Position numbers and translations under genes: made by a program. Positions 62,982 through 64,000 of a DNA stretch of 64,000 bases are shown here, piece after piece. Below the pieces are notes generated by a model that saw nothing but the letters and a program-made list of their open reading frames with translations, searched no databases and was not told where the DNA came from. The stretch comes from a virus: positions 1-64,000 of the IMG/VR virus record IMGVR_UViG_3300031707_000006. The stretch is one strand, 5' to 3'. Each line of letters begins with the position of its first letter. The first letter of the stretch is position 1.

Positions 62982-63476
62982 ATGGCAACCTCACTCAATA
63001 GATTTTTTGATGGCGTACAAACTCATCCTGCGATGGGGTCAATGAGTTGGTTTAGCAATGTTTTATATCCTTTGGATAATGATGATCGCAGTCGCAGAGA
63101 TTTACGAGTAAGATCATTGTGGAAACGAAATCAACCTGCTCCTAAATGGCCTTGGAGCAGAAGTCAATTTCTGGCTGAATCGTCTGACTTTGGTGTTTGG
63201 CGTACTCAATGGTGGGGTAATGCGCGCTGGAGACATGGGGCAAACTCGCGTTTTCGCATCGATGGTATTACTCGTGATCCTTATGGTACACCTATGCCCG
63301 GATGTGTTGTATTGTGTTTAGGTCAAGTAGCAGGTGATATAGTTTATACAACAATTTCAGATGCGAATGGGGCATACAGTGTTTATACTCCTTATTATGG
63401 GGCAGCGAATATCGTTGTGAGCTATAAGGCTGTTCCAGATATTGCAGGGGCAGTGATTAATGTACAAGGAATTTAA
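62982..63476 (+). CDS. Tail-associated protein with a carboxypeptidase-regulatory-like domain
   Basis: The second half (FRIDGITRDPYGTPMPGCVV, SDANGAYSVYTPYYGAA) reads as a CarboxypepD_reg-like/Ig-like beta sandwich common on tail surfaces and baseplates, where it may bind glycan. The first half is aromatic and basic. 164 aa. Confidence 0.65.
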   Translation: MATSLNRFFDGVQTHPAMGSMSWFSNVLYPLDNDDRSRRDLRVRSLWKRNQPAPKWPWSRSQFLAESSDFGVWRTQWWGNARWRHGANSRFRIDGITRDPYGTPMPGCVVLCLGQVAGDIVYTTISDANGAYSVYTPYYGAANIVVSYKAVPDIAGAVINVQGI

Positions 63477-63478
63477 TA

Positions 63479-64000
63479 GTGCCAGATGTTAAACTGTATT
63501 CCAGTCCTGCAATTCCGAATGAAATTCGGCAATATCGAGATACAGGTTGGATTTGGGATGTTACTTTACTTCGTGTATTAGGTAATAATGATGTAATAAT
63601 GATTCGTCGGATGTTTACTCCGATTATTCTAGAAACATCAATAAATCTTATTATTAGTGAATTACTATATTTCTACATTCTTGATCCAATAACTTTAATA
63701 CAACTACATAATTTAATAATTGATACATTAGATCACAGCGAAGTTTTAGATTCTATTCTACTTTCACAAATACATAGTCTTGTAGTAAATGAATTACTAG
63801 ATGCATTTTCTATAGATAACATTACTTTAACACAGTTATCTTTATTAATAATAAATGAACTTTTACATTCAGAAACTTTAGATAATTTAGTATTAACTCA
63901 AGCACATAGTTTACTTATTGCTGCATTAGATCATAGTGAAACATTAGATAATTTAACATTAACTCAAGTACATAATATTATTGTAAACGAACTTTTACAT
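63479..64000 (+). CDS. Tandem-repeat virion protein, partial at the right edge
   Basis: A GTG (63479) starts an ORF that runs off the edge (174 codons present). After about 70 residues it becomes a repeat of roughly 22-23 residues with the core HSETLDNLTLTQVHNI (H-S-E-x-L-D-x-x-x-L-T-Q-x-H-x-L). Such repeats are known in proteins near phage tails, possibly forming a solenoid or fibre. The true length is unknown. Confidence 0.7.
   Translation, partial: MPDVKLYSSPAIPNEIRQYRDTGWIWDVTLLRVLGNNDVIMIRRMFTPIILETSINLIISELLYFYILDPITLIQLHNLIIDTLDHSEVLDSILLSQIHSLVVNELLDAFSIDNITLTQLSLLIINELLHSETLDNLVLTQAHSLLIAALDHSETLDNLTLTQVHNIIVNELLH
63677..64000 (+). repeat. In-frame tandem repeats (about 66-69 bp units)
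   Basis: At least four imperfect units recur, seen best in AGTGAAACATTAGATAAT-type and ACTTTAACACA/ACTCAA-type blocks at 63745, 63805, 63874 and 63940. DNA copies are diverged; the protein repeats are clearer. Confidence 0.7.

Noticed and set aside
1-64000. CRISPR array, integrase or transposase
   Set aside because: No regularly spaced direct repeats and no recombinase or DDE motif were found; the mobile DNA seen consists of inteins and homing endonucleases.

Overview
This window is a piece of an AT-rich tailed dsDNA bacteriophage genome (Caudoviricetes). Evidence: terminase large subunit, portal, protease-scaffold and HK97-like major capsid genes sit in the usual order at the right end, with a complete replication module (family A DNA polymerase, DnaB helicase, RecA, primase, gp32-like SSB, resolvase) in the middle. 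Genes are packed with ATGA/GTGA overlaps and strong AAGGAG-type ribosome sites. TAA, TAG and TGA all act as stops, so the genetic code is standard. I see no integrase and no CRISPR array. The host cannot be fixed from the sequence; perfect sigma70-type promoters (TTGACA-16/17-TATAAT) suggest host-like transcription in a bacterium.

Layout. (1) 1-1658, leftward: small genes and a possible sigma-like protein. (2) 1659-1920: divergent intergenic region with two hairpins. (3) 1921-16885, rightward: about 40 mostly small unknown genes (zinc-ribbon proteins, one-helix membrane peptides) with a RuvB-like ATPase, a DUF932 protein, an M20-like peptidase fused to zinc ribbons, a broken metallophosphoesterase and an RlaP-type nucleotidyltransferase. 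This block is punctuated by a family of terminator-like hairpins and a 34-bp repeated leader element. (4) 16953-41049, leftward: nucleotide metabolism (B12-dependent ribonucleotide reductase, dUTPase, deaminase, HAD nucleotidase, MazG-like), RNA ligase, two DNA methyltransferases, a SLOG protein, tRNAs beside an unexplained structured RNA, a holin-like protein, and the replication and recombination genes. (5) 41050-41180: a nearly symmetric promoter region in which two promoters face each other. (6) 41181-53477, rightward: a glycan island with GT2, GT11, GT17, GT25 and DUF3431 proteins, an RfbH-type 3-dehydratase, GmhA, a radical SAM enzyme, a SAM methyltransferase and an ATP-pyrophosphatase. 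(7) 53531-64000, rightward: packaging, head and early tail genes, ending in a tandem-repeat protein cut by the window edge.

Two themes stand out. First, the genome is heavily worked over by homing elements: three LAGLIDADG inteins in the active sites of DNA polymerase, a DNA methyltransferase and terminase, one intact GIY-YIG endonuclease, and three scars of dead homing endonucleases (HNH C-terminus, HNH/AP2 N-terminus, GIY-YIG N-terminus). All three inteins lack the usual penultimate histidine. Second, a strong promoter at 29565-29592 drives a highly structured, apparently non-coding stretch in front of tRNA-Arg(UCU); this is the best candidate here for an undescribed RNA. The glycan island, including a phage-borne 3,6-dideoxysugar-type dehydratase, probably changes a surface glycan of the host or decorates the virion or phage DNA.
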